64,000 nucleotides of DNA from positions 860,458-924,457 of the forward strand of contig NZ_FNQO01000001.1 in the NCBI RefSeq assembly GCF_900107725.1, given 5' to 3'. A program made the position numbers and the translations under genes. The notes under the pieces are model-generated. The model did not search any database, was not told where the DNA came from, and saw only the letters and a list, made by a program, of their open reading frames with translations. The DNA comes from Microbulbifer marinus. Lineage in GTDB: Bacteria; Pseudomonadota; Gammaproteobacteria; Pseudomonadales; Cellvibrionaceae. Of the stretch, positions 34,660 to 44,172 are shown in pieces. Every line of letters begins with the position of its first letter. Position 1 is the first letter of the stretch.

Positions 34660-35142
34660 CTAGGGTTCCGGCAAGTCCAGCTGCGTTGTCTGCTTCAGGG
34701 CCTTCAACACGATGCTGGTATGGATCCGGGCAATGCCCGGCAGAGGTATCAACCGCGTGGCGATGAAGTGGTCGAGTGCGCGGTTGTTCACGGTGGAGAC
34801 CTTGATCATGTAGTCGTACTCACCGGTAACGTGATAGCACTCGAGGACTTCCGGCATGGCCACCAGACGATCCAGTACCTCGGCGATGCGTTCGTGCTGG
34901 TGCAGCTCCAGCGCAATCTCGATCAGGGCCAGGTTGTCGTGGCCCAGCTTTTCCCGATTGAGCATCGCGGCGTAACCGCTGATATAGCCCTCCTCTTCCA
35001 GCCGCCTGACCCGCGCCAGCGTGGCCGGCGGTGACAGGTGCACGCGATCAGACAATTCCACATTGCTGATCCGCCCCTCGGCCTGGAGGACCCGCAGGAT
35101 GGTGATATCCGTGCGATCCAGCGACGAAACTGAGTTTAACAT
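34660..35142 (-). CDS. Lrp/AsnC family regulator
   Basis: The 160-residue protein has an N-terminal HTH (DITILRVLQAEGRISNVELSDRVHLSPPATLARVRRLEEEGYI) and a C-terminal RAM ligand-binding domain (ECYHVTGEYDYMIKVSTVN). Members of this family often control the adjacent amino-acid gene; here methionine gamma-lyase lies 52 bp downstream on the same strand, so they may form one transcript. The ligand is inferred to be methionine or a related amino acid. Confidence 0.9.
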   Translation of the reverse strand: MLNSVSSLDRTDITILRVLQAEGRISNVELSDRVHLSPPATLARVRRLEEEGYISGYAAMLNREKLGHDNLALIEIALELHQHERIAEVLDRLVAMPEVLECYHVTGEYDYMIKVSTVNNRALDHFIATRLIPLPGIARIHTSIVLKALKQTTQLDLPEP

Positions 35143-35484
35143 TGGGCAACCTTTTCGGATTTAAATTAGGTAAATCAGACATTATTACGAATATTATTAA
35201 TTCGCAAGTCACTTCCGCCGGGGAGATTGAAGAATATTCGGCTCCGAACTGAGCGGGCTTGCCGAATGTTAGGCGGGGTCAGGATTTGCCGAGGGCCGCT
35301 TCGGGAGAGAGACTCGCGGTTGGCCACCCCGCCCGCTTCTGCCGTTACCGCCTAAAGGGACCTGAGTTGGAACCGAGTGGCAACCGCACCGCTACCTTGT
35401 CGCCACGCCAGACTTTTGCCGATCGATACAAACGATTACCCTGACCGGAACCAGTGGAAAAGAACAAAAACGATGGGAGCAGCG
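35143..35484. other. 342-bp divergent intergenic region, AT-rich Lrp-like site
   Basis: It separates the lrp-type gene (minus) and the epoxide-hydrolase gene (plus). An AT-rich stretch near the lrp start contains an inverted repeat CGAAT (35188-35192) / ATTCG (35200-35204), a plausible autoregulatory Lrp site. Nothing else is recognised. Confidence 0.4.
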
Positions 35485-36453
35485 ATGCGCCAGCAATTGC
35501 CCTACGGATTGGACCAGTACGGAATCCGGTTCCGCCGCGTAGCCACCAACGGCATCCACCTGAATGTGGCCGAGGCCGGCGAAGGCCCGCTGGTATTCCT
35601 GCTGCACGGCTTTCCCGAGTGCTGGGCCAGCTGGGGCCCGCAGATCAAGTTCCTGGTCGACCAGGGCTACAAGGTCGTAGCACCGGAGATGCGCGGCTAC
35701 GGCGACAGCGATGCCCCCGAGGACGTGGCCGCCTACGACACGGTGGAGCTGGCGGCAGACGTGATCGGCCTGCTCGATGCCTACGACCAGGAGCGGGGTG
35801 TGATCATCGGCCACGACTGGGGCTGTATCGTCGCCTGGCATACCGCCTGGCTGCACCCGGAGCGCATCAAGGGTGTCGGCGGCCTCAGCGTGCCCTGGTT
35901 CGGGCGCGGGCAGACCGATACCCTGAGCGCACTGAAACGGCAGATGGGCGATAACTATTTCTACATTCTCGATTTCCAGAACGCCGCCGCCCACGAGGCC
36001 CTGAACCGCGACAAGGCCAAATCACTGGAAGCCATCCTCACCGGCCACTTCGATCTGCTCGGGCAAAAGGCCGGCGACCAGGGCCTGCTGGAGCGGATCA
36101 CCATGCCGGAACGGCGCCCGGACTATATGCCGCAGGAATTCCTCGATTACATTACCAGCCGCTACCAGCGCCACGGCTTCGAGCCGGTACTCAATTGGTA
36201 CCGCAACTTCGAACGCACCTGGCAGCGCACCGCCGATCAAGATGGCCACACTATCACCGTACCGGCGATGTACCTGACCGGCAGCAAGGACTGGACCAAC
36301 CGCTACGCCGACAGCATCGGCCTGGACATGCACGAGCGCTGCAGTGACTTGCGTATCAATGAAGTGCTCAAGGCCGGACACTGGCTCGGGCAAGAAGAGC
36401 CGGAATTGCTCAATCGCAAGATTGCCGAGTTTCTCGCGATGCTCGGTCACTGA
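35485..36453 (+). CDS. Alpha/beta hydrolase, epoxide hydrolase type
   Basis: The 322-residue protein has the oxyanion-hole motif LLHGFPE, the nucleophile Asp111 in GHDWGC, and the catalytic His299 in AGHWLGQEEPE. These are classic epoxide-hydrolase features (Asp rather than Ser nucleophile). The lid domain contains the usual Tyr-rich region (YITSRYQRHGFEPVLNWYRN). The start at 35485 has a GGAG SD 6 bases ahead; ATG 35473 is an alternative. Confidence 0.85.
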   Translation: MRQQLPYGLDQYGIRFRRVATNGIHLNVAEAGEGPLVFLLHGFPECWASWGPQIKFLVDQGYKVVAPEMRGYGDSDAPEDVAAYDTVELAADVIGLLDAYDQERGVIIGHDWGCIVAWHTAWLHPERIKGVGGLSVPWFGRGQTDTLSALKRQMGDNYFYILDFQNAAAHEALNRDKAKSLEAILTGHFDLLGQKAGDQGLLERITMPERRPDYMPQEFLDYITSRYQRHGFEPVLNWYRNFERTWQRTADQDGHTITVPAMYLTGSKDWTNRYADSIGLDMHERCSDLRINEVLKAGHWLGQEEPELLNRKIAEFLAMLGH

Positions 36454-36704
36454 CTGCTGGTCTGATTGACTCCAGAGGATACGCCTGTAATTTGGCTAAC
36501 TGGTCTGAGCACTTTCAAAAGGTAACCACTGGGTATAACAAGTTGGCCGTCGCTGCCAACGTTACAGGTACTTTTATATGTGGATACGGTGATTCGTTTC
36601 ATCGCACTCGTTCGGCACATAACCAGGCCAGGCTGTACCAGTTGGCATCGCCATGTGTGAGTCACGGATGCAATTAGTCATGACATCAAAGGAAGGGTGG
36701 ACAA

Positions 36705-37325
36705 ATGAAGGATTCGAAAGCGTTTTGGGACAAGACCGCACCTCGTTACGCCAAAAGCAAGATTCAGGATGAGAAAACCTACCAAAAGAAATTAGCAATC
36801 ACACAGGAGTACTTCCGCCCAGATTGGTCTGTCCTGGAGTTCGGCTGCGGCACCGGCAGTACGGCAATGATTCACGCACCCCACGTCAAGCATATTGTCG
36901 CCACCGATATATCGGACAAGATGCTGGATATTGCTGATCGGAAGAGGAAAGCTGCCGGGATTGAAAATATCAGTTTCCACCAAGGCACACTGGATAGCCT
37001 CGATCTGCAAGCAGAAAGCTTTGATGCCGTTTTGGGCCTCAACGTCCTCCATCTCCTAGAGGATGTGGATGTCACAATCACACGCGTGCACGAACTGTTA
37101 AGGCCGGGAGGCATTTTCGTATCCAGCACCGCGCTGATCGATGAAATCAGCGTCCTCTGGAGATGGTTGATTCCCGTTATGCAGCTCGTGAACCTCGCAC
37201 CTTATGTGAATCGTTTCAGCCGGCAGGGTTTCGTATCGAAACTGGTCGATGCAGGCTTTAACCTTGATCTAGAGTGGCAGCCGCGGAAAGGATCGATTTT
37301 TATCGTTGCCCGGAAAGCCACATAA
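36705..37325 (+). CDS. Class I SAM-dependent methyltransferase
   Basis: The 206-residue protein contains motif I VLEFGCGTGS, motif II TDISDKMLDIA and motif IV FDAVLGLNVLHLLED, followed by LRPGGIFVSSTAL. The substrate is unknown; it resembles small-molecule methyltransferases. It stands alone with no operon partner. Confidence 0.85.
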   Translation: MKDSKAFWDKTAPRYAKSKIQDEKTYQKKLAITQEYFRPDWSVLEFGCGTGSTAMIHAPHVKHIVATDISDKMLDIADRKRKAAGIENISFHQGTLDSLDLQAESFDAVLGLNVLHLLEDVDVTITRVHELLRPGGIFVSSTALIDEISVLWRWLIPVMQLVNLAPYVNRFSRQGFVSKLVDAGFNLDLEWQPRKGSIFIVARKAT

Positions 37326-37467
37326 TCAGGACCGCCACTAGGGAAAGGGCCAGGAAAGTAGGGAAATCGTATCTGAGATCCAGACCAGGCCCGTCAAGTC
37401 CGCGACTGCGGAGCCAGACACCATATAGTCACCGCGTGTGATTACCGCGGTCGGTGCCACAATTCAC

Positions 37468-37508
37468 TTGATCGAGATCAATACAACCGCGGCGATGAGG
37501 ACTATGCT
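37468..37508 (+). promoter_or_regulatory. Class II FNR/Anr-type promoter
   Basis: TTGATCGAGATCAA (37468-37481) is a perfect match to the FNR/Anr consensus TTGAT-N4-ATCAA. A TATGCT -10 lies at 37503-37508, which places the site centre at about -41 relative to the expected start. The downstream gene begins at 37537. Confidence 0.78.
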
Positions 37509-37536
37509 TGCCGCGAGTCAAATAGCGGGGAAGCCC

Positions 37537-37926
37537 ATGCAATCCAACTTCCAGAAACTAATCAGTGCCGCCCAGAACCAGCCCCAGCCGCAGAGACTGC
37601 TGTTCCTGCTGGCAAAGGCAGAGCGCAACAACAACCCGAAGAAATCCACCGCCAAGGGAGCCATCACCCCGGTGATGTGTGTAGACAAGCTGCCGGAGGA
37701 GCTCACCAGTTTTGCCGACTTCGTCACCGAAGCCGATGGGATCGACACAAGCTGGAACATGATCCTGATCGCCGGCCTAAACGGGGAGAACGGCCAAGCG
37801 CCGACCACCGAAGAGGCCGAGCCGCTGCTGAACAAGATGGCGAATGACCTGATGCAGGGGCAGGATCTCTCCCGTTACCTGATTCTGGACCGGGAAGAAA
37901 ACCAGATTGAAATGATGCCGCGCTAA
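37537..37926 (+). CDS. Small protein of unknown function, probable FNR/Anr target
   Basis: The start at 37537 (MQSNFQKLI) is chosen because a GGGGAAG lies just ahead; longer frames reach 37438 but run into the FNR promoter. 129 residues, no signal peptide or membrane helix. Sequence such as QPQPQRLLFLLAKAE and VMCVDKLPEELTSFADFVTEAD resembles short gammaproteobacterial proteins often labelled ribonucleotide-reductase subunit alpha, a label of doubtful value. The promoter suggests induction under low oxygen. Confidence 0.7.
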   Translation: MQSNFQKLISAAQNQPQPQRLLFLLAKAERNNNPKKSTAKGAITPVMCVDKLPEELTSFADFVTEADGIDTSWNMILIAGLNGENGQAPTTEEAEPLLNKMANDLMQGQDLSRYLILDREENQIEMMPR

Positions 37927-38020
37927 CCGCGAGCAGCCCGCCTGACCTCCACGCGCCGGCTTATGCATACCGGCGCGCGCGGTCATCGGCCCTGCCCTCA
38001 ATTTCCTCAGGCAGCAGGCC

Positions 38021-39070
38021 TCACACCACCGTAATCAGCGCCGACGCACCGTCCTGTGGCAGCAGTTCACCGATCGGTTCGGTGCCGAAGCCGTCGCGGC
38101 GCAACAGTGCCTGCACCCGGGCCTCCGCCTCCGGAGCGACTGCCAGCAACAGGCCGCCGCTGGTCTGCGGGTCGCACAACAGCTGCTGCTGTTCTTCCCC
38201 GAGCGGCCCCACCTTGTGGCCGTAGCTATCAAAGTTGCGCCCGGTGCCTCCCGGCACGCAGCCCAGCGCGCGGTAATGCCGCGCCGCCTCGATCACCGGC
38301 ACCGCGGAAAATTCGATCCGGGCGCGGAGGCCGCTGCCCTCGCACATTTCCGTCAAGTGCCCCAGCAGACCAAAGCCGGTGACATCGGTCATCGCGCGCA
38401 CGCCGTCGATCTGCGCCAGTTCAGCACCGATGCTATTCATCAGGCACATGCTGTCGCGGGCCAGGTGGCCGTGTTCCGGCTGCAGCCTCTTTTGTTTCTG
38501 CGCGGTGCTCAGCACCCCCACGCCCAGGGGCTTGGTCAGGTAGAGCCGGTTGCCCGCTTGGGCAGTGTCGTTGCGCTTGAGCTGATCGATTGCCACCGCG
38601 CCGGTCACCGCCAGGCCGAAGATCGGTTCCGGCGCGTCGATGCTATGGCCCCCCGCCAGCGGAATACCGGCCTCGCGGCAGGCCTGACGGCCGCCGTCCA
38701 CCACCTGGCGGGCGACCTCAGCCGGCAGCACATTGATCGGCCACCCCAGAATGGCAATGGCCATCAGCGGCCTGCCACCCATGGCATAGATATCACTGAT
38801 GGCGTTGGTCGCGGCGATGCGGCCAAAATCGAACGGATCGTCCACGATCGGCATAAAGAAATCGGTGGTACTGATCACCGCCTGCCCACCGCCGATATCG
38901 TATACGGCGGCATCGTCGCGGGAGCCGTTGCCCACCAGCAGGCGCTCACCGGCCGCGCACGGCTCGGTGGGCAGCTGGCTCTGCAGGATCACATCCAGCA
39001 CGGCAGGAGAAATCTTACAGCCGCAACCGGCGCCGTGACTGTATTCGGTAAGCTTGACGGTCTCGCTCAT
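38021..39070 (-). CDS. selD: Selenide, water dikinase (selenophosphate synthetase)
   Basis: The 349-residue protein begins with [20 protein letters not shown], where Cys16 corresponds to the catalytic Cys (or Sec) 17 of E. coli SelD. Later blocks include [31 protein letters not shown] and [13 protein letters not shown]. It makes selenophosphate from selenide and ATP, the donor for selenocysteine and selenouridine. No selA, selB or selU is nearby. The frame continues upstream through an NPNPNPN repeat, but MSETVKL is the expected start. Confidence 0.95.
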   Translation of the reverse strand: MSETVKLTEYSHGAGCGCKISPAVLDVILQSQLPTEPCAAGERLLVGNGSRDDAAVYDIGGGQAVISTTDFFMPIVDDPFDFGRIAATNAISDIYAMGGRPLMAIAILGWPINVLPAEVARQVVDGGRQACREAGIPLAGGHSIDAPEPIFGLAVTGAVAIDQLKRNDTAQAGNRLYLTKPLGVGVLSTAQKQKRLQPEHGHLARDSMCLMNSIGAELAQIDGVRAMTDVTGFGLLGHLTEMCEGSGLRARIEFSAVPVIEAARHYRALGCVPGGTGRNFDSYGHKVGPLGEEQQQLLCDPQTSGGLLLAVAPEAEARVQALLRRDGFGTEPIGELLPQDGASALITVV

Positions 39071-39317
39071 AACCGCAGTGGACCCTCGATTGGGATTGGG
39101 ATTCGGATTGGGGCCGCCATCATACGAATTCCCCCGCCAATACAAAAGGTGGTCATTGGCACAGGCCATCACGACAGAGGTCTGGGGTTGCACGAGTCCT
39201 GCGGAGACTTGCGAAACTGCGCGGCGATACAGGCTGGACTTTCACCAAAGTCTAATCGTCCCGACCTTTCCAATCGCGTAGCATGGCCGTAAAAGTGTGC
39301 GAGGAGGAGCCCCGCCC

Positions 39318-41171
39318 ATGAATGCAGATCCCAACCTGCCGGAAATCCAGTCGGTGGCGGCGTTCCTGCGCGAGTGCCTGCCTTTCGGCGACCTGCCGGA
39401 GGCGACGCAGCAGGACACGGCGCGCAGAATCCAGATCACCTACCTGCGCAAGGGTGAGCAGATCCGCGCCAGTTCCGCCCCCTATGCGCTGCGTATCGTG
39501 CGTAGTGGGGCCGTCGAACTCCGCAGTGGCGACCAGCAGTTGCTGGATCGGCTGGGCGAGGGGGAAAGCTTCAATATCCACGGGCTCGATGTCGGGTCGG
39601 AGGGTGTGGTGGCCGAAACCATCGAAGATACCCTGCTCTACCAGTTGCCGCGGGCCTCCTACGAGGCGCTGCGGGCACAGTTCCGCGACTTCGACCGCCA
39701 TTTCCACAGCCAACGCAATCGCCGCCTGCGCCGGGCCGCCCGCTATCGCCCGGACAGCAACCTGCTGGCGCAACCGCTGGCCAACCACGTCACCCGCAAT
39801 CCGCTGTCGCTGCCGCCGCACACCTCGCTGCAGGAGGCGGCGCGGGCAATGACCGAGTGGCGGGTCTCCTCGCTGCTGGTCAAAGACGGCGAACACCTGC
39901 TCGGCATCGTCACAGACCGCGACCTGCGCAGCCGCGCCCTGGCCCAGGGACTGCCGCTGCAAAACGCCATCCGCGACATCATGAGCCCCCAGCCCAAGCG
40001 CATCGAGCTCGATGCCAGCGTCTTCGATGCCGTGCTGATGATGACCCGCGAGGGCATCCACCACCTGCCCGTGCAGGAACAGGGGAAGGTGGTCGGCATC
40101 ATCACCTCCTCGGACCTGATGCTGGCGCGGCAGAATGACCCGGTTTACCTGGTGCAGCACCTATCCCGCCAGCAGGACCTGCAGAGCCTCGCGGCGATCA
40201 CCGCCTCACTGCCTGCCCTGATGGTGCAGGCGATCCAGGGCGGCATGCGCGCGCACCAGTTGAGCCGCGTGCTCACGGCGATCAGTGACGCGGTGACCTG
40301 CCGGCTCATCGAGCTGGCCATCGAGCGGCTCGGGCCGGCTCCGGTGCCCTTCTGCTGGCTCGGCTTCGGCTCCCAGGGGCGCGGGGAACAGCTGATCGGC
40401 GCCGACCAGGACAATGGCCTGCTGATCGACAACCGCGCCAGCGCGGCGGATTTGGACTGGTTTCGCCAGCTGGCCACCTTTGTCTGCGACGGGCTCAATG
40501 CCTGCGGTTACCCCTACTGCAATGGCAAGGTGATGGCCACCACCGAACGCTGGCGCCAGCCTCTGTCAGAGTGGCGCCGCACCGTGGACGACTGGGCTTT
40601 CTCCCCGACGCCGGAGGCCGTGATGCGCGTGTCGATCTTTTTCGACTTGCGCAGCGTCTACGGGGACGCCCGCCTCTGCGACCAGCTGCAGCGCCATATG
40701 CTGGCGCGGACCCGGCGGGACTCCATCTTCCAGGCGGCACTGGCAGCCAACGTGCTGGAACAGACGCCACCGCTCGGGATATTTCGCCGCTTTCTTGTCG
40801 AGCGCAACGGCGAGCACCGCGACGAATTCGATATCAAGAAACGGGGGGTAATGCCGCTCGTCGACCTGGCCCGCGTCCACGCGCTGGCCCACGGCATTCC
40901 CGCGGTGAACACGCGCGAGCGGCTGCAGCAACTGGTGGATGCCCGCGTGCTCACCATCGGTGACGGTCGCAACCTGCAGGACGCCTACGACACCATCCAG
41001 CAGATTCGCGTCGAGAACCAGTGCCGGCAGGTTTCCGCCGGTCATAGCGCCAACAATTATCTGAATCCCGACGAGTTGCCAGACCTGGAGCGCAAGCACC
41101 TGAAGGACGCCTTTACGGTGGTACACGATGCGCAGGAGGCACTGCGCAGCCATTTCCGGCAGGGATTCTGA
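39318..41171 (+). CDS. cNMP-binding / CBS / DUF294 nucleotidyltransferase-like protein
   Basis: The start at 39318 follows GAGGAGGAG by 8 bases (617 residues). Domains in order: cyclic-nucleotide-binding-like fold (about 10-130), two CBS domains (HLLGIVTDRDLRSRA and KVVGIITSSDLMLAR, about 150-275), the DUF294 nucleotidyltransferase-like domain with GSQGRGEQLIGADQDNG (about 340-450), and a DUF294 C-terminal domain. The CBS pair suggests adenylate sensing; the GS...D-x-D-type motif is that of nucleotidyltransferases. A DnaQ-like exonuclease follows 3 bp later, as in many relatives. Confidence 0.88.
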   Translation: MNADPNLPEIQSVAAFLRECLPFGDLPEATQQDTARRIQITYLRKGEQIRASSAPYALRIVRSGAVELRSGDQQLLDRLGEGESFNIHGLDVGSEGVVAETIEDTLLYQLPRASYEALRAQFRDFDRHFHSQRNRRLRRAARYRPDSNLLAQPLANHVTRNPLSLPPHTSLQEAARAMTEWRVSSLLVKDGEHLLGIVTDRDLRSRALAQGLPLQNAIRDIMSPQPKRIELDASVFDAVLMMTREGIHHLPVQEQGKVVGIITSSDLMLARQNDPVYLVQHLSRQQDLQSLAAITASLPALMVQAIQGGMRAHQLSRVLTAISDAVTCRLIELAIERLGPAPVPFCWLGFGSQGRGEQLIGADQDNGLLIDNRASAADLDWFRQLATFVCDGLNACGYPYCNGKVMATTERWRQPLSEWRRTVDDWAFSPTPEAVMRVSIFFDLRSVYGDARLCDQLQRHMLARTRRDSIFQAALAANVLEQTPPLGIFRRFLVERNGEHRDEFDIKKRGVMPLVDLARVHALAHGIPAVNTRERLQQLVDARVLTIGDGRNLQDAYDTIQQIRVENQCRQVSAGHSANNYLNPDELPDLERKHLKDAFTVVHDAQEALRSHFRQGF

Positions 41172-41174
41172 GCC

Positions 41175-41837
41175 GTGTACGGACCCCGGTACCTGTGGCT
41201 GGCGCTGCAACGCTGGTGGTGGCGGGATCGCGCCCGTCACCCGGCCCTGTGCCGGGCGCTCGCAGCACCCCTGCCCGCCAACGGCCTCGCGGACACGCGC
41301 TACGTCGTTGTGGACCTGGAAACCACCGGCCTATCTCCCGAGCAGGATGAAATTGCCAGCATCGGCTGGGTCGCCATCGAACACGGGGCCATTCTGCTGG
41401 CAACAGCCCGCCACTATAAGGTCCGGCTGGAAAAAGATGTCGGGCAAAGTGCGATCTATCACCAGCTGACAGACAGCGAGCTGCAACAGGGCGAACCACT
41501 GGCAACAGTACTCCCCCGCCTGCTGGAAGCAATCGCCGGCAGTGTGCTCGTATTCCACAACGCGCAGCTGGATATGGGCTTCCTCAATCGCGCCTGCAAA
41601 TCACTCTGGGGCGCTCCCCTCCTGATGCCCGTTGAAGACACCATGCAGCTGGAATCGCGACGGCTGCTCAATTCCCACCAGGCCATTCCCACCGGCGCCC
41701 TGCGCCTGTTCCAGTGCCGGCGCCGCTACGGCCTCCCGGACGTTGCCGCCCACGATGCCTTGGGGGATGCGATCGCCACGGCGGAACTGTGGCTCGCCAT
41801 CAATGCTGGAGAGTGGTCGCAGTGCGCGGAGCAGTAG
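41175..41837 (+). CDS. 3'-5' exonuclease of the DnaQ/DEDD superfamily
   Basis: The 220-residue protein starts at GTG 41175. Exo motif I is VVVDLETTGLSPEQDEIASIGW (D..E), motif II is VFHNAQLDMGFLNRA, and motif III is HDALGDAIATAELWLAI (HxAxxD), giving a complete DEDDh set. It is coupled to the preceding DUF294 protein and probably acts with it, perhaps removing or editing nucleotides. Confidence 0.88.
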   Translation: MYGPRYLWLALQRWWWRDRARHPALCRALAAPLPANGLADTRYVVVDLETTGLSPEQDEIASIGWVAIEHGAILLATARHYKVRLEKDVGQSAIYHQLTDSELQQGEPLATVLPRLLEAIAGSVLVFHNAQLDMGFLNRACKSLWGAPLLMPVEDTMQLESRRLLNSHQAIPTGALRLFQCRRRYGLPDVAAHDALGDAIATAELWLAINAGEWSQCAEQ

Positions 41838-41971
41838 GCCGCGATTTACTCAACACAGCGCCGGGAAGTACAACATTCAATCAGAGTGAGGCGCCAAAAT
41901 TTCACCCTGCCAGCATGTGTCCGCGGATATCCACTAAGCCGCTGATTTATCTAGATATTTTTACAAAAACA

Positions 41972-42000
41972 TTGACTGGAGCGCGCCGTTTCCCTAAAGT
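41972..42000 (+). promoter_or_regulatory. Promoter of tRNA-Arg
   Basis: TTGACT (41972-41977) and TAAAGT (41995-42000) are 17 bp apart; transcription should begin about 7 bp upstream of the mature tRNA 5' end. Confidence 0.7.
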
Positions 42001-42013
42001 TCGACGCCACAAC

Positions 42014-42090
42014 GCGCTCGTAGCTCAGCTGGATAGAGTACCTGGCTACGAACCAGGCGGTCGGAGGTTCGAATCCTCCCGAGCGCGCCA
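42014..42090 (+). tRNA. tRNA-Arg (anticodon ACG)
   Basis: The cloverleaf is complete over 77 bases: acceptor arms GCGCTCG and CGAGCGC, D loop AGCTGGATAGAGT, anticodon stem CTGG/CCAG with loop CTACGAA (anticodon ACG), T-loop GGTTCGAATCC, and an encoded 3' CCA. Confidence 0.97.
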
Positions 42091-42093
42091 AAT

Positions 42094-42127
42094 AAAAAAG
42101 CCCCATCCAAAAGGATGGGGCTTTTTT
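42094..42127 (+). terminator. Terminator of tRNA-Arg
   Basis: A 9-bp stem GCCCCATCC/GGATGGGGC with AAAA loop (42100-42121) is flanked by an A-tract (42094-42099) and a T-tract (42122-42127), so it can work in both directions. Confidence 0.95.
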
Positions 42128-42150
42128 ATTTGTGGTGTTCGGGCGGTGGA

Positions 42151-42241
42151 CGAACCTCCCAGGTTCGATCAACTCGCGCCAGCGAGTTGAGACCGAACGC
42201 AGTGAGCCCGCAGGGTCAAAACACGCTAAAGCGTGTTTTGA
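42151..42241. repeat. Three consecutive perfect inverted repeats after tRNA-Arg
   Basis: In the 414-bp gap before ppnN, three hairpins follow each other: CGAACCT/AGGTTCG (42151-42167), TCAACTCGC/GCGAGTTGA (42169-42190) and TCAAAACACGCT/AGCGTGTTTTGA (42216-42241, 12 bp with a 2-base loop). No gene is seen in this stretch. They could be remnants of a mobile or duplicated element next to the tRNA. Confidence 0.65.
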
Positions 42242-42491
42242 GTCCATCCTCCCCTTCCGGTTACTACCATACCAGTCTCTCCAAGAAACCATCACGAGTA
42301 CGACTTCTGCGTTCGACACGGAAATTAGTACTCAAATAAAGAACATTAAAAACTATTCACCCTAAACTCTCTGCCCACACAACTCGCATATCGAGGCGCC
42401 AACTTTGATTCCGCACCGAAGCTATCTATGCAGAAAACTCAACACAAAAGACAACGCAATCAACAACTTAGATTACACTGCTATAGCCCCT

Positions 42492-42509
42492 GTACAGCAC
42501 TTGCTGTAC
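42492..42509. promoter_or_regulatory. Palindrome upstream of ppnN
   Basis: GTACAGCA/TGCTGTAC with a 2-base centre is an exact inverted repeat about 33 bp ahead of the ppnN start, near a TAGAAT -10-like sequence (42512-42517). It may be an operator. Confidence 0.4.
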
Positions 42510-42541
42510 TGTAGAATCTTTCAGCATTATTTGAGGGTTGT

Positions 42542-43915
42542 ATGACTACGGATCGTATCGATGCACAAGTGTCACCAACCGGGCAGTTCGATATTCTATC
42601 CAAGTACGAAATCCACAAGCTCAGCCGTGAAAGCCGCGGCCCTCAATACCAGACATTCCGCAACTGTTCCCTGGCCGTGCTCAGTAGCGGCGGCCACATG
42701 GATGACGGCAAGGAGCTGCTGGAGACCTATGCCAACTTCGATATCTCCGTCATCCCGACGGAGCGCAGCGTAAAGCTCCATGTCGAAAACGCCCCTGCCA
42801 TTGCCTTTGTAGACGGCAAGATGATTCGCGGTATCGCCGAGCACCTTTTTGCCGTGCTCCGCGACATTATTTATGTGAACAGCGAAATCACCGGCGACCC
42901 GCGCTACGACCTGGTATCCGCGCAGGGTATTACTGACGCGGTGTTCCATATCCTCCGCAATGCCGGCACTTTTGACCGCACCCGCGAGCCAAGATTGGTA
43001 GTGTGCTGGGGCGGGCACTCCATCTCGGGGGAGGAATACGATTACACCAAGGACGTGGGTTACGAGCTGGCGTTACGACATCTCGATATCTGCACCGGTT
43101 GCGGTCCGGGTGCAATGAAAGGCCCGATGAAAGGCGCCACTATCGGTCATGCCAAGCAGCGCGAACGGCGCGGTCAGTACCTCGGCATTTCCGAGCCGGG
43201 TATCATCGCCGCAGAAGCGCCGAACCCGATTGTCAACCAGCTCGTTATCATGCCGGACATCGAGAAACGGCTGGAGGCGTTCGTGCGCACCGGCCACGGC
43301 ATTATCGTGTTTCCTGGCGGCGCCGGTACCGCCGAGGAAATCCTCTACCTGATGGGCATACTGCTGCATGAAGAAAACCGGGAACAACCCTTCCCGGTGA
43401 TTTTTACCGGCCCCGCCAGCGCCGCCGATTACTTTAATCGAATCGACGAATTCATTGCCTCGACCCTGGGCGAAGAAGCCAGATCCAGGTACCAGATCAT
43501 TATTGATGACCCGCAGGAAGTGGCACGACAAATGGCCGCAGGCATCGAACAGGTGCGGCAACACCGCAAGGAGACAGGAGATGCCTATTACTTCAACTGG
43601 CAACTGAAGGTTTCAACAGAGTTCCAGCGGCCGTTTACTCCCACTCACGAGAATATGCATAACCTCGCTTTACACAAAAAACAGGAACCATACCTGCTGG
43701 CCGCCAACCTGCGCCGCGCGTTCTCCGGCATCGTGTCCGGTAACGTAAAAGACGAGGGGATTCGTATCGTGGAGAAACATGGTCCCTATGAATTGCGCGG
43801 CGACCCGGCAATCATGCACAGCATCGATACCCTGCTGGAGTCTTTTGTGAAGCAGCAGAGAATGAAACTGCCGGGCAAGGAATATATTCCCTGTTACCGG
43901 ATCAGTGCAGGCTAA
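42542..43915 (+). CDS. ppnN: Nucleotide 5'-monophosphate nucleosidase PpnN (LOG family)
   Basis: The 457-residue protein matches PpnN (YgdH) in length and layout: an N-terminal domain with FRNCSLAVLSSGGHMDDGKELL, then the LOG fold with VVCWGGHSISGEEYDYTKDVG, GCGPGAMKGPMKGA (PGGxGTxxE relative), FVRTGHGIIVFPGGAGTAEEILYLMGI, and a C-terminal PpnN domain. It hydrolyses nucleoside monophosphates to base and ribose 5-phosphate and is a (p)ppGpp target in E. coli. ATG at 42542 is preceded by GAGGG. Confidence 0.95.
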   Translation: MTTDRIDAQVSPTGQFDILSKYEIHKLSRESRGPQYQTFRNCSLAVLSSGGHMDDGKELLETYANFDISVIPTERSVKLHVENAPAIAFVDGKMIRGIAEHLFAVLRDIIYVNSEITGDPRYDLVSAQGITDAVFHILRNAGTFDRTREPRLVVCWGGHSISGEEYDYTKDVGYELALRHLDICTGCGPGAMKGPMKGATIGHAKQRERRGQYLGISEPGIIAAEAPNPIVNQLVIMPDIEKRLEAFVRTGHGIIVFPGGAGTAEEILYLMGILLHEENREQPFPVIFTGPASAADYFNRIDEFIASTLGEEARSRYQIIIDDPQEVARQMAAGIEQVRQHRKETGDAYYFNWQLKVSTEFQRPFTPTHENMHNLALHKKQEPYLLAANLRRAFSGIVSGNVKDEGIRIVEKHGPYELRGDPAIMHSIDTLLESFVKQQRMKLPGKEYIPCYRISAG

Positions 43916-44077
43916 CGGTTTGTATCAATGCAGTCAGATCGACACCTTGGTATGAATTAGGAGCAAATAAGAAAGTCCCGCAAGGTTGATCTGCCCCCAT
44001 TTATTATTTATTCCAGTTCGTCGTGACCGGAACGCAATGGACGAAACACTGTGCCGGATCTACCGGGCCCGGCAATC

Positions 44078-44107
44078 AAAAAAGGCCAGCCCGATGTCGG
44101 GCTGACC
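44078..44107 (-). terminator. Terminator of the lectin-lipase gene
   Basis: On the minus strand a stem GGTCAGCCCGA/TCGGGCTGGCC (11 bp, one mismatch) is followed by TTTTTTG. It lies about 65 bp beyond the stop. Confidence 0.85.
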
Positions 44108-44172
44108 TTGGCATGGCCCCGCTGCCTACCGGGGCCCCTTTCCCACTCCCTCCCCAACCGGGGAGGACCAGG

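Noticed and set aside
39071-39193. Longer N-terminus of SelD containing an NPNPNPN repeat
   Set aside because: The family begins at MSETVKL-type sequence; the repeat is upstream DNA read in frame.
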